Source: Pseudomonadales bacterium (GTDB lineage Bacteria; Pseudomonadota; Gammaproteobacteria; Pseudomonadales; Halieaceae). Taken from it: 64,000 nucleotides of DNA. Where the stretch lies: contig JACKNN010000001.1 of NCBI GenBank assembly GCA_024234855.1, positions 372,001 through 436,000 of the forward strand, given 5' to 3'. Under the pieces are notes generated by a model. It made no database searches. It was not told the DNA's origin and saw only the letters and a list, made by a program, of their open reading frames with translations. Of the stretch, positions 1 through 8,727 are shown piece after piece (position 1 is the first letter of the stretch; each line of letters opens with the position of its first letter). The translations under genes were made by a program, and so were the position numbers.

Positions 1-1207
1 AGGGTGGCAATCACATCCCCACCAACCAGGACTGCGCGGTGTGCCATACCTCCGTGGCGTGGTCACCGGCCAATTTCAGCCACGCCGGCATCACCGGCAA
101 CTGTCGCAGTTGCCACAATGGCACCACCGCCCAGGGCAAGGGCAATAATCATCTAGTCACCAACCAGGACTGCGTGGTGTGCCACGCCACTGTCGGTTGG
201 CGACCCGCCAATTTCAATCACGCCGGCATCACCGGCAACTGCCAGAGCTGCCATAACGGCAGCGCCGCCCAGGGCAAGGGTGGCAATCACATCCCCACCA
301 ACCAGGACTGCGCGGTGTGCCATACCTCCGTGGCGTGGTCACCGGCCAATTTCAGCCACGCCGGCATCACCGGCAACTGTCGCAGTTGCCACAATGGCAC
401 CACCGCCCAGGGCAAGGGCAATAATCATCTAGTCACCAACCAGGACTGCGTGGTGTGCCACGCCACTGTCGGTTGGCGACCCGCCAATTTCAATCACGCC
501 GGCATCACCGGCAACTGCCAGAGCTGCCATAACGGCAGCGCCGCCCAGGGCAAGGGTGGCAATCACATCCCCACCAACCAGGACTGCGCGGTGTGCCATA
601 CCTCCGTGGCGTGGTCACCGGCCAATTTCAGCCACGCCGGCATCACCGGCAACTGTCGCAGTTGCCACAATGGCACCACCGCCCAGGGCAAGGGCAATAA
701 TCATCTAGTCACCAACCAGGACTGCGTGGTGTGCCACGCCACTGTCGGTTGGCGACCCGCCAATTTCAATCACGCCGGCATCACCGGCAACTGCCAGAGC
801 TGCCATAACGGCAGCGCCGCCCAGGGCAAGGGTGGCAATCACATCCCCACCAACCAGGACTGCGCGGTGTGCCATACCTCCGTGGCGTGGTCACCGGCCA
901 ATTTCAGCCACGCCGGCATCACCGGCAACTGTCGCAGTTGCCACAATGGCACCACCGCCCAGGGCAAGGGCAATAATCATCTAGTCACCAACCAGGACTG
1001 CGTGGTGTGCCACGCCACTGTCGGTTGGCGACCCGCCAATTTCAATCACGCCGGCATCACCGGCAACTGCCAGAGCTGCCATAACGGCAGCGCCGCCCAG
1101 GGCAAGGGTGGCAATCACATCCCCACCAACCAGGACTGCGCGGTGTGCCATACCTCCGTGGCGTGGTCACCGGCCAATTTCAGCCACGCCGGCATCACCG
1201 GCAACTG
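1..1207 (+). repeat. Tandem 276-bp coding repeat, four identical copies plus a partial fifth
   Basis: Copies begin at 1, 277, 553, 829 and 1105 with a period of exactly 276 bp (92 codons). By eye the four full copies show no base difference, including synonymous positions. The fifth copy matches through base 1207 and then diverges. Each unit holds two related 138-bp halves that differ from each other at many positions, so the 92-residue double module is what was amplified. The array runs off the left edge of the window, so total copy number is unknown. Confidence 0.95.
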
Positions 1208-1901
1208 CCAGAACTGCCATAACGGCAGCGCCGCCCAGGGCAAGAGTGGCAATCACATTCCCACCACCCAGGATTGTGTCGTCTGTCATTCCACGGTGGC
1301 CTGGCGCCCCGCCAATTTCAACCATGCCGGCATCACCAGTAACTGCCAGAGCTGCCACAACGGGACCACTGCGAGGGGCAAGGGCGGGAATCACATTCCC
1401 ACCAGCCAGGACTGCGTGGTATGCCACTCCACGGTGGCCTGGCAACCGGCCAATTTCAATCACGCCGGCATCAGCGGTAATTGCCAGAGTTGCCACAACG
1501 GCACCACCGCAACCGGGAAGAACAACGGTCACTTCCAGACCAGCCTGGATTGCAGCAGCTGTCACACTGTCTCCGGCTGGTCGCCCGAGATATTCCGGCA
1601 CAGCTCTCCCGGCTACCCCGGGCAACACGCTCGGAACCTGGGTTGTACTGACTGCCACACCACCAACGCGCAGGCCATCCCCTGGCGTTTTGGCGCTTAC
1701 GCGTCCTCCTGCGCCGGCTGCCACGCCGGTGATTTCAAGCCGGGACCGCATAAGAAGCACGAAAATCCGGATGTGTCCTACAACGTATCCGAGCTGAGAA
1801 ATTGTGCCGGCGCCTGTCACGTCTACACCAACTCCTCTCTGACGACCATAAAAGACTCGAGGTTCGGGGAACATCGGGTGGGGGATAGAGACTTTGACTA
1901 A
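1..1901 (+). CDS. Giant modular multihaem c-type cytochrome (5' end outside window)
   Basis: The reading frame is already open at base 3, so the N-terminus and signal peptide lie upstream. The visible part is a chain of 46-residue modules. Each has two CxxCH haem sites, a W-x-P-A-x-F-x-H segment and an NH-[IL]-x-T end, giving two haem sites and two extra histidines that could be distal ligands. Eleven such modules are visible, followed by a divergent C-terminal region with CSSCH, CTDCH, CAGCH and a CAGACH (CxxxCH) motif. The total is 25 CxxCH plus one CxxxCH. Haem attachment by the periplasmic Ccm system and export are expected from the motif; a role as an extracellular or periplasmic electron wire is inference. 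The stop overlaps the start of the beta-barrel gene by 8 bp, so the two are probably translationally coupled as a porin-cytochrome pair. Confidence 0.88.
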   Translation, partial: GGNHIPTNQDCAVCHTSVAWSPANFSHAGITGNCRSCHNGTTAQGKGNNHLVTNQDCVVCHATVGWRPANFNHAGITGNCQSCHNGSAAQGKGGNHIPTNQDCAVCHTSVAWSPANFSHAGITGNCRSCHNGTTAQGKGNNHLVTNQDCVVCHATVGWRPANFNHAGITGNCQSCHNGSAAQGKGGNHIPTNQDCAVCHTSVAWSPANFSHAGITGNCRSCHNGTTAQGKGNNHLVTNQDCVVCHATVGWRPANFNHAGITGNCQSCHNGSAAQGKGGNHIPTNQDCAVCHTSVAWSPANFSHAGITGNCRSCHNGTTAQGKGNNHLVTNQDCVVCHATVGWRPANFNHAGITGNCQSCHNGSAAQGKGGNHIPTNQDCAVCHTSVAWSPANFSHAGITGNCQNCHNGSAAQGKSGNHIPTTQDCVVCHSTVAWRPANFNHAGITSNCQSCHNGTTARGKGGNHIPTSQDCVVCHSTVAWQPANFNHAGISGNCQSCHNGTTATGKNNGHFQTSLDCSSCHTVSGWSPEIFRHSSPGYPGQHARNLGCTDCHTTNAQAIPWRFGAYASSCAGCHAGDFKPGPHKKHENPDVSYNVSELRNCAGACHVYTNSSLTTIKDSRFGEHRVGDRDFD

Positions 1902-3630
1902 CAACACGATTCGCAACGCACTCGGGGGCCGGTTGCGCCAGCTGCTGCTATACGCGCTGATAGCACCCACCGGCGCCGGCATGGTTAACGCCGCCGAAAG
2001 CCCCACTGCCCTTGCCGCAGACAGTCAACAGGATGCAGCCGTTCAGCTAAAGGAAGCCGCCCGGCTCTATGGCAAGAAAGACTATGCGGCAGCAGCGGAT
2101 ATCTACCGGCGCCTGAGCGAAGGCGACGACCCGGAACAAGCCGCCTGGGCGCTGGAGTTGTTTGGCGCATGTTCCGAGCAGATGGGTGAACGCTACGACG
2201 CCCTGGCCGTCTACGACAGCTGGCTGGAGCGCTACCCGGGCACAGCCGGCGAAGTCAGGGTTAAACAGCGGCGGGACGCGCTGCTTACCGCCATCGCCGA
2301 GCCACAAGCAGCGCTCAGGGTAGCAAGCGCCAGGACTGATGAAACAACCGTCTTCGGCAATGCCTCGTTGATGTACCGCGGCATGCGCAGCAAGATAGAC
2401 AACCAGGATGCCCAGACACCCATCTCTTCGCTGGCGGGAGACCTGGACATGCAAATGCGGGCCCGGACCGATGCCTTCCTGTGGCGCGGGCGGGTCAGCG
2501 GTGGTTATCTCGGCGACCAGTCGGACCGGGGCGATTCAAACGCCCGCGTCAGCAACCTCTACCTCGACATCATCCACGAAGCCAGCGGGGCGGAGCTCAC
2601 CGTGGGCCGACAGCGCACCAGCTCCTACGGCGTGTACGGCTACTTTGATGGCGCCAGTTTCAGTTACCCGGTAGCCGGGTTTTCCACGGTCACGGTGATG
2701 GGCGGCACGGTCGCCAACACCAGCGAGGACGCACCCAACAGCGACCATCAGGTGTATGGCCTGGGTACCGAGCTGCATTTTCCCGACCCTGCCCTGCGCC
2801 TGCGACTCTATGGCGTGGAGCAGACATTTGATGGGCTGACGGAGCGGCGGGCTATTGGCGGCGAAGTTTCCTGGTTCAACGATTTTTCCAATTACCTGGT
2901 AATCGCCGACTACGACCTCGAGTTCCAGGAAACCAATAACCTGCTGTTCAACGGCAACTGGAATATCGGCGATACCACCAATCTCGCACTTTCCCTTGGC
3001 TACCAGCGCAGCCCCTTTCTCAGCGCAACCAACGCCCTCATCGGCGAGTACGATGTCAGCCTGGATCAACTGGTCGAAGGCCTGGACAACGGCACCGACA
3101 TTTACGATGCCGCGCTGGAAAGAACCGCCGTGAGTCGCTACGCATCACTGGTGGTCAGCCAACAGCTGACTGACCGCCTGCGCATGGTCGGTGAAGTGTT
3201 TTACTATGAACTGAGTGACCTGCCCCAGTACGACCCGACTTACGAGACGGCTGATTCCGACGCCAATACCACCTGGGGCCTGCAAGTCATTCTGGAAGAT
3301 GCCCTGTTTTCAAATGACAGCCTGAGCACCGGTGTTCGCTACACCACCGGCGATGTGTCGGACGGCATCGTTGTTTATATGGATGAGAAACTGCGTCTTG
3401 CTGACGACTTTGACCTGGTACTCAGGCTGTCCGGGGCGCAACGGACCCTGTCGGACTACAACCAGGATACCTACACGGTTCGTCCAGCAGTACAGCTTTA
3501 CTGGTACCTCAGGCCCGACCTGATGCTGGACGCGGAGGCCGGCTACGAGTGGATGTCACAGGACTTTGAATCGGAAAATTTCCAGGTTCAACAGGCATAC
3601 ATGCTACTGGGATTGCGCAAGCGATTCTGA
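1894..3630 (+). CDS. TPR/outer-membrane beta-barrel fusion, putative porin partner of the cytochrome
   Basis: 578 aa from a TTG start that overlaps the cytochrome stop and has a purine-rich GGGGGATAGAG upstream. This start gives a good signal peptide: basic N-region, hydrophobic LLLYALIAPTGAGM and an ANA-like cut near residue 34. Residues about 45-130 form one or two TPR-like helical pairs. From about 150 onward the sequence alternates polar and hydrophobic residues with many aromatic and Gly-rich turns, and it ends in Arg-Lys-Arg-Phe; a C-terminal Phe is typical of BamA-inserted barrels. Position directly behind a multihaem cytochrome resembles porin-cytochrome conduits such as MtrAB, though I see no specific sequence motif for MtrB. 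An N-terminal TPR on such a porin is unusual and may dock the downstream TPR proteins. Confidence 0.8.
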   Translation: MTNNTIRNALGGRLRQLLLYALIAPTGAGMVNAAESPTALAADSQQDAAVQLKEAARLYGKKDYAAAADIYRRLSEGDDPEQAAWALELFGACSEQMGERYDALAVYDSWLERYPGTAGEVRVKQRRDALLTAIAEPQAALRVASARTDETTVFGNASLMYRGMRSKIDNQDAQTPISSLAGDLDMQMRARTDAFLWRGRVSGGYLGDQSDRGDSNARVSNLYLDIIHEASGAELTVGRQRTSSYGVYGYFDGASFSYPVAGFSTVTVMGGTVANTSEDAPNSDHQVYGLGTELHFPDPALRLRLYGVEQTFDGLTERRAIGGEVSWFNDFSNYLVIADYDLEFQETNNLLFNGNWNIGDTTNLALSLGYQRSPFLSATNALIGEYDVSLDQLVEGLDNGTDIYDAALERTAVSRYASLVVSQQLTDRLRMVGEVFYYELSDLPQYDPTYETADSDANTTWGLQVILEDALFSNDSLSTGVRYTTGDVSDGIVVYMDEKLRLADDFDLVLRLSGAQRTLSDYNQDTYTVRPAVQLYWYLRPDLMLDAEAGYEWMSQDFESENFQVQQAYMLLGLRKRF

Positions 3631-3687
3631 TCCGCCAGCGATGCCTCTCAAAACCGCTACCTGTCAATACTGGATTACTGACCCGAC

Positions 3688-4209
3688 ATGAAGACGATAT
3701 GTACAAAATGGCTGTGCTCACTGGTGTTTAGCCTGGCTTGTGCGGGTGTTGCACTCGGCACGGACGAGGGCAGCCAGGATCTGCATATTCAGGCCATTAA
3801 AGGCCAGGCCCTGGAACTCAACCGCGACCTGCTTCTGCTGGAGGAGGAGCTGCAGTTTCCCATCGAGTCACGCGTGACGGTATACCTGTCCCTGGGGGTG
3901 AAGGATTTTTCGCCGCTGGAAGCGATCACCCTGAGTATCGACGGCAACCAGGTGGCGCACTACCAATATACGCCGCAACAGCTGGACGCCCTGCGTCGCG
4001 GTGGTGCCCACCGGCTATATAGAGGCAACGTAACGCAGGGGGGACATGAAGTAGTCGCCGAGTTTACGGGCAGGGACCCCGAAGGCCGCGACTACCGGGG
4101 AAAGACCGAGCTGATACTGGTCAGGACCAGCGGCGCGAGCGACCTGGAGCTTACAATTATCGACCCCACTGGCCTGCGGCAACCCGAATTTTCGGTAAAG
4201 GAGTGGTAG
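3688..4209 (+). CDS. Secreted 173-aa protein of unknown function in the cytochrome/motor operon
   Basis: 173 aa with a clear signal peptide (MKTICTKWLCSLVF..., cut near ALG-TD at about residue 25). Residues about 30-50 look like a short helix, NRDLLLLEEELQFP. The rest reads as a beta-rich, Ig- or carbohydrate-binding-like fold, with a VTVYLSLG strand, a Ser-Ile-Asp-Gly turn and a GGHEVVAEFTG segment. I do not recognise a named family. It lies 57 bp after the barrel gene and 6 bp before the first TPR gene, so it is almost certainly in the same operon. A periplasmic structural or adaptor role beside the barrel is inference. No Cys pair or catalytic signature is visible in the mature part. Confidence 0.75.
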   Translation: MKTICTKWLCSLVFSLACAGVALGTDEGSQDLHIQAIKGQALELNRDLLLLEEELQFPIESRVTVYLSLGVKDFSPLEAITLSIDGNQVAHYQYTPQQLDALRRGGAHRLYRGNVTQGGHEVVAEFTGRDPEGRDYRGKTELILVRTSGASDLELTIIDPTGLRQPEFSVKEW

Positions 4210-4215
4210 CGGCGT

Positions 4216-5670
4216 ATGGCCGGCGCAAAAACATTGGCGAGCCCGGGCCGTAGCAGCTGCCAACGACTGCTGCTGGCTGCAGGCTTGCTGCTTATCTGCG
4301 GTGCGACGCAGGCGACGGAGACTGCGCGCCCACTGCGCTACCGCACAGCGCTCTTTTACTATTTCCAGCAGGACTACTTTGCCACGCTGACCGAGTTGAT
4401 GACAGCACAGCAGCTCGATCTCCCGGGAGCATTCGCCGACCATGCCGAGCTGCTGCGCGCCGGCGCCAGTTTGTCCTACGGCCTGGAAAACGATGCAGCT
4501 CAGGTATTCGAGGCGCTGTTATCTGAACCCGGGGCATCAGCGGACAGGGACCGTGCATGGTTTTACCTGGGCAAACTGGCCTGGCAAAAAGGCGCGCTGG
4601 ACCGCTGTGAATCGGACCTGGACAAAATGGCGCCCACCTACCACGGTGAGCTGGCGCCGCAGGCGAACTACCTGCGGGCCTCGATCAGTTTGCGCCGTGG
4701 TGACAAGCAACTGGCCGCCAGCTACGACACCTTGTTGCCACTCGATTCTCCCTGGCTGTATTACCTTTATTACAATCTGGGCGCGAGCTATGCGGCAGGG
4801 CAAGACTGGTCCGCGGCAGTTGACTATTTTGCGCGGATCGAACAGTCGCCACTGACTACGCCGGAAATGACAGCGCTGCGCGATAAGGCGCTCACGGCGT
4901 CCGGCTATGCACAGCTGGCGGCAAAACAGTTCGAGCAGGCGGCCATCTCTTTTTCCAAGGTGAGGCTGGACAGCCCCCTGGTGGAGCGGGCATTGCTGGG
5001 CTACGGCTGGGCGTACAGCGGGATGGCTGATTACCGCTCGGCAATCACCCCCTGGCAAACGCTTGCCGGGCGGTCTTTGCTGAACGACAGCGTGCGTGAA
5101 GCACTGCTGGCGCTGCCCCATGCGCACGAACATTTGGGTCGCTGGCGCACGGCACTTGGGCAATACCGACACGCGGGCGCAGTCTACGAGGCGGAATTGG
5201 CAAAAGTGCTGGCCGCTATCGAAGTCTTGCGCGACGGCGACCTGACACTGCAACCCGGTCTGGGCGGCGTTACCGCGCAGGATTGGCTGAACGCCGATCA
5301 CATTTTGCCGCCCGGCGAACAGCTGCCGTACTTGCATCACCTGATGACTGAACACACATTCCGGCTGGCAATGCGCGAGCTTCAGGATTTACAGGCGACA
5401 GCCCATTTCCTGTCCGGCGCAAGCGGGCGCCTGCAAGCGCTGTCCGCAAAGGAACCCGACCACACAACACGTATCGGCGACCTGCAGACGCGGCTGCACT
5501 TGCAGGAGCGGCAGGTACAGGACAGCCTGCTTGATGCACAGTCGCGTATTCGCTCACTGGCGATTACCGAGTTGGAAAGGCAGGCGACAAGCCTGCAGAG
5601 GGCACTGGGTCAATCCCGCCTGGCGGTGGCGAGATTGTATGATACGGCTGGTGCCGGGGCGCAGCGGTGA
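4216..5670 (+). CDS. Periplasmic TPR protein of the cytochrome/motor operon
   Basis: 484 aa with an N-terminal signal peptide (hydrophobic LLLAAGLLLICGATQA, cut near residue 33). The mature protein is a run of helix-turn-helix repeats of TPR or TPR-like type, for example FYYFQQDYFATLTEL, AWFYLGKLAWQKGALDRC and YYNLGASYAAGQDWSAAVDYF. The last third is richer in charged helices and may be coiled coil. No catalytic motif is seen. The start is ATG, 6 bp after the previous stop, and its TGA overlaps the GTG of the next gene by 4 bp. TPR proteins of this size accompany TolQ/TolR/AgmX-type complexes as periplasmic scaffolds in gliding-motility machines; the same role here is inferred. Confidence 0.8.
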   Translation: MAGAKTLASPGRSSCQRLLLAAGLLLICGATQATETARPLRYRTALFYYFQQDYFATLTELMTAQQLDLPGAFADHAELLRAGASLSYGLENDAAQVFEALLSEPGASADRDRAWFYLGKLAWQKGALDRCESDLDKMAPTYHGELAPQANYLRASISLRRGDKQLAASYDTLLPLDSPWLYYLYYNLGASYAAGQDWSAAVDYFARIEQSPLTTPEMTALRDKALTASGYAQLAAKQFEQAAISFSKVRLDSPLVERALLGYGWAYSGMADYRSAITPWQTLAGRSLLNDSVREALLALPHAHEHLGRWRTALGQYRHAGAVYEAELAKVLAAIEVLRDGDLTLQPGLGGVTAQDWLNADHILPPGEQLPYLHHLMTEHTFRLAMRELQDLQATAHFLSGASGRLQALSAKEPDHTTRIGDLQTRLHLQERQVQDSLLDAQSRIRSLAITELERQATSLQRALGQSRLAVARLYDTAGAGAQR

Positions 5671-8600
5671 GTCGGAGGTCGCTATGCCTGGCGTTGTCGC
5701 TGCTCAGCGCGTGCGGCGGACTGGCGGCGCAAAAGCAACCCGCAGCAACGGCAGCGGCCCGGCCGGCACCGATGGTTTTTCCCGACCAGGCGGAGCCGCC
5801 AGCGAAAGGCTCGCTGGAAGAACTGATGAACAATCATGCCGACGTACTCGCAGTCGCCCCCAATAATACCGTGCTGCTGCAAATGCAGGACCGCGAGGTC
5901 GACATTCACCCGGAGAACGAAGAGTTTGACATTTTTGTTACTCAGCTTCTGCGTTCACTGCGAAAGTACGAAGGCCGAAGCCGCTCCTCCGGCCTGACCC
6001 TGCGAGACCTCGAGCCGGTGACACTCGCAGAGTCAGACCAGAACATCCCGCAGCCGGACCTGGCGGGACTCGCGAGCGCTTATCGCGAGGTGTTGGCGAC
6101 AACCGATGACCCGGCTGTAAACCTGCTGGCACGGCATCGGCTGGCGGATATCCTGGTACAGCAGGGCGAGGCAGCCCTCTCCGGGGAGGACACAGGCGAC
6201 CGCCAGGCATACTTTGCCGAGTCGATACCGGTTTATGAAGACCTGCTGCTGGAGCACGCCGACGATCATTCAAATGATCACTTGCTATACCAACTCGCCA
6301 AAGCCCATGCGCTGAGTGGGGACAGTGAGCAGGCGTTGGTCATACTGGAGCGCCTGAGTAGCCGGTATCCCGATTCACCGCATGCGCCAGAGGCCGAGTT
6401 TCGCCGGGCGGAAAGTTTTTTTGCAGCGGCGAACTACAGCCGCGCTGAGCTTGCCTATACCCGGGTAGTCGGTTATGGAGAAACCACTCCCTACTATTTG
6501 AACGCCTTGTACATGCAGGGCTGGTCCCGGTTGAAGGAGGGGAAATATCACAGCGCTATCGAACCGCTGATCGCAACGCTCGATCACGTGATGCCGGACG
6601 ATGGGAATATCGAGAAGTTGCCGCGAGGCGAGCGCGAGCTTGCCCAGGACTCGCTGCGGGCTCTGGCGGTGACATTCAGCCAGCTCGATGGCGCCCGGTC
6701 GATAAGCCAGGCCTTCGATCAGTTGGGTCCACGGGCTTACCAGCCCCGGCTGTACTCGCGGCTGGGGGATCTCTACCTGGAACAGGAACGCTACGCTGAC
6801 AGCGCGGATGCCTATAAGTCGTATATGCGCGGCTTGCGCGATTCCGGCGAAGCGTCCCGAATCCAGTTGCGGATTATCGAATCCTACCAGGCCGGAAACT
6901 TTCCCGCCCTGGTGGCACAGGAAAAGCAGCTCTATGTCGAGCGCTTTGCCATTGGGGGAGAATACTGGCTGCACAGTAGCGAGACCGAACGGGCCGACAG
7001 CCTTCCAAACCTGAAGCAGTTTACGGAAGAACTCGCCAACTATCACCATGCGCTGGCGCAGCGGGAAGCCGGGCCCGGTGGCCAGCAGACTACGGCCAGG
7101 GAGTATTACCTGGCCGCCATAAACTACTACCAGTCATTCATCAACAGCTTCCCCCGGGACGACCGGGTACCCGCCCTGGGCTTCCTGCTCGGCGAGTGCC
7201 AGTTTGAGGTCGGAGACTACCCAGGGGCTATCAGAACTTATGAATGGGTTGCCTATGAATCCGGCAGCCACGATTCCGCAGATAGTGAGCAGGCAGCGGA
7301 TGCGGCCTACGCAGCGCTTCTCGCCTACGATCGACTCGGCCAGGACCCGACTGCTCCTGCCGCTGAACAGCGCATAGCCAGTGAACGCAGGTTCGCCGCC
7401 ACGTTTGCCGCGGACCCACGGGCGCCAGCAGTACTTGAGCACGCCTCCGCCGCACTGTTGCTGCTCGATGAATATGAACAATCGGCAGATGCCGCCTCAA
7501 TCGTTATCGGCTGGCAGCCCCCGCCTGATGCCGGCCTGCTGACAGCCGCCCGGTTGGTACTCGGGCACAGTCTTCTTGAACTGCAACGGTATAGCGACGC
7601 CGAACAGGCATACCGGGAAGCGCTGGGGCAGATGCCCGCAGAAGACGAGCGCTACCCCGAGACCGGCAACAGGCTGGCGGCCAGCGTTTATCGGCAAGGT
7701 GAAGTGGCCGCTGAAGCGGGTGATTATCGGGAAGCCGCCCTGCAGTTTGAACGGGTAATAGCCGCGAGGCCGGCAGCGCCTGTCCGCATCAATGCGCAAT
7801 TCGATGCGGCGATGAACTACATCCAGGCCGGGGACCTGCAGCAGGCGAACAGGCTGTTGCTTGATTTTCGCAACCGATTTCCGGAGCACGAGTTGGCGGC
7901 GTCTATCGGGGCCAAGCTGATACGCAACTACGAGCAGCTGGAGCTCTGGCAGGCTGCTGCTGGTGAACTTGATCTGATCGCCGCTGAGCAACCACAGGCC
8001 GAGCGCGAACGCCAGGCGCTGTACCTTGCAGCCGACTACTACGACCGCTCCGGCAAGCCTGAACTGGCCATTCAGCGTTTTCAAAGTTACGTGAAACGCT
8101 GGCCGGCGCCATTCGATATGCAGCTGGAGGCCATGTATCGATTGTCGGAGCTATATCAACAGGCCGGGCAGCTGGCACAGCAGCGCTCGTGGCTGGCCCG
8201 GATAACCGCCGCGCATGACGGCGCCGGCCGGGATCAGTCAGAGCGCTCGTTTTACCTGGCGGCTATTTCGGCCAGCATACTGGCCGACTATGAGTATCAG
8301 CATTTCATCGCGATCAAACTCGGCCACCCTATAAAGCCCTCACTCGATCGCAAACGGACCGCCATGGAGCGCGCGGTCGCGGCCTATCTGAAAACAGAAG
8401 CCTACGGGGTGCAGCAGTTCAGCACACAGGCCACTTACCGCATGGGGCGCATCTATCAGCAGCTGGGCTCCGACCTGGTGAACTCCGATCGACCGGATGA
8501 TCTCGACGAGTTGGCGCTGGAGCAATACGAAGTGCTACTCGAAGAACAGGCCTACCCGTTTGAGGAAAAAGCTATCGCTATCTATGAAACCAATACCCGA

Positions 8601-8723
8601 AGAGCCACGGAGGGAGTATACGATGAATGGGTACGCAAAAGTTTTTCTGCTCTGGGTGAACTGCTGCCTGCGCGCTATCGCAAACAGGAAAAGAGTATCG
8701 GTTTCCGCGGGGAGATCTACTGA
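5667..8723 (+). CDS. Large TPR lipoprotein (1018 aa) of the cytochrome/motor operon
   Basis: 1018 aa from a GTG that overlaps the preceding stop (GTGA). The N-terminus has a lipobox, Leu-Ser-Ala-Cys, with Cys16 as the lipidation site, so it should be membrane-anchored in the periplasm. Nearly the whole mature chain, from about residue 130, is TPR-like repeats such as YQLAKAHALSGDSEQALVIL, YSRLGDLYLEQERYADSADA and LGHSLLELQRYSDAEQAYRE, interrupted by a few acidic linkers. Residue 17 is Gly, so lipid transfer to the outer membrane is plausible. Long TPR lipoproteins of this kind occur in the Myxococcus gliding cluster, but homology to a specific Glt protein was not tested. It is the largest gene of the unit and a likely scaffold across the periplasm. 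Confidence 0.83.
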   Translation: MSRRSLCLALSLLSACGGLAAQKQPAATAAARPAPMVFPDQAEPPAKGSLEELMNNHADVLAVAPNNTVLLQMQDREVDIHPENEEFDIFVTQLLRSLRKYEGRSRSSGLTLRDLEPVTLAESDQNIPQPDLAGLASAYREVLATTDDPAVNLLARHRLADILVQQGEAALSGEDTGDRQAYFAESIPVYEDLLLEHADDHSNDHLLYQLAKAHALSGDSEQALVILERLSSRYPDSPHAPEAEFRRAESFFAAANYSRAELAYTRVVGYGETTPYYLNALYMQGWSRLKEGKYHSAIEPLIATLDHVMPDDGNIEKLPRGERELAQDSLRALAVTFSQLDGARSISQAFDQLGPRAYQPRLYSRLGDLYLEQERYADSADAYKSYMRGLRDSGEASRIQLRIIESYQAGNFPALVAQEKQLYVERFAIGGEYWLHSSETERADSLPNLKQFTEELANYHHALAQREAGPGGQQTTAREYYLAAINYYQSFINSFPRDDRVPALGFLLGECQFEVGDYPGAIRTYEWVAYESGSHDSADSEQAADAAYAALLAYDRLGQDPTAPAAEQRIASERRFAATFAADPRAPAVLEHASAALLLLDEYEQSADAASIVIGWQPPPDAGLLTAARLVLGHSLLELQRYSDAEQAYREALGQMPAEDERYPETGNRLAASVYRQGEVAAEAGDYREAALQFERVIAARPAAPVRINAQFDAAMNYIQAGDLQQANRLLLDFRNRFPEHELAASIGAKLIRNYEQLELWQAAAGELDLIAAEQPQAERERQALYLAADYYDRSGKPELAIQRFQSYVKRWPAPFDMQLEAMYRLSELYQQAGQLAQQRSWLARITAAHDGAGRDQSERSFYLAAISASILADYEYQHFIAIKLGHPIKPSLDRKRTAMERAVAAYLKTEAYGVQQFSTQATYRMGRIYQQLGSDLVNSDRPDDLDELALEQYEVLLEEQAYPFEEKAIAIYETNTRRATEGVYDEWVRKSFSALGELLPARYRKQEKSIGFRGEIY

Positions 8724-8727
8724 CACT

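Noticed and set aside
1..1500. Regular repeats as a possible CRISPR array
   Set aside because: There are no unique spacers; the repeat is 276 bp and in frame with the CxxCH code.
1167..2006. 279-aa minus-strand frame under the cytochrome
   Set aside because: It mirrors the repeat in the opposite strand; composition is a shadow and the plus-strand CxxCH chain is clearly the gene.
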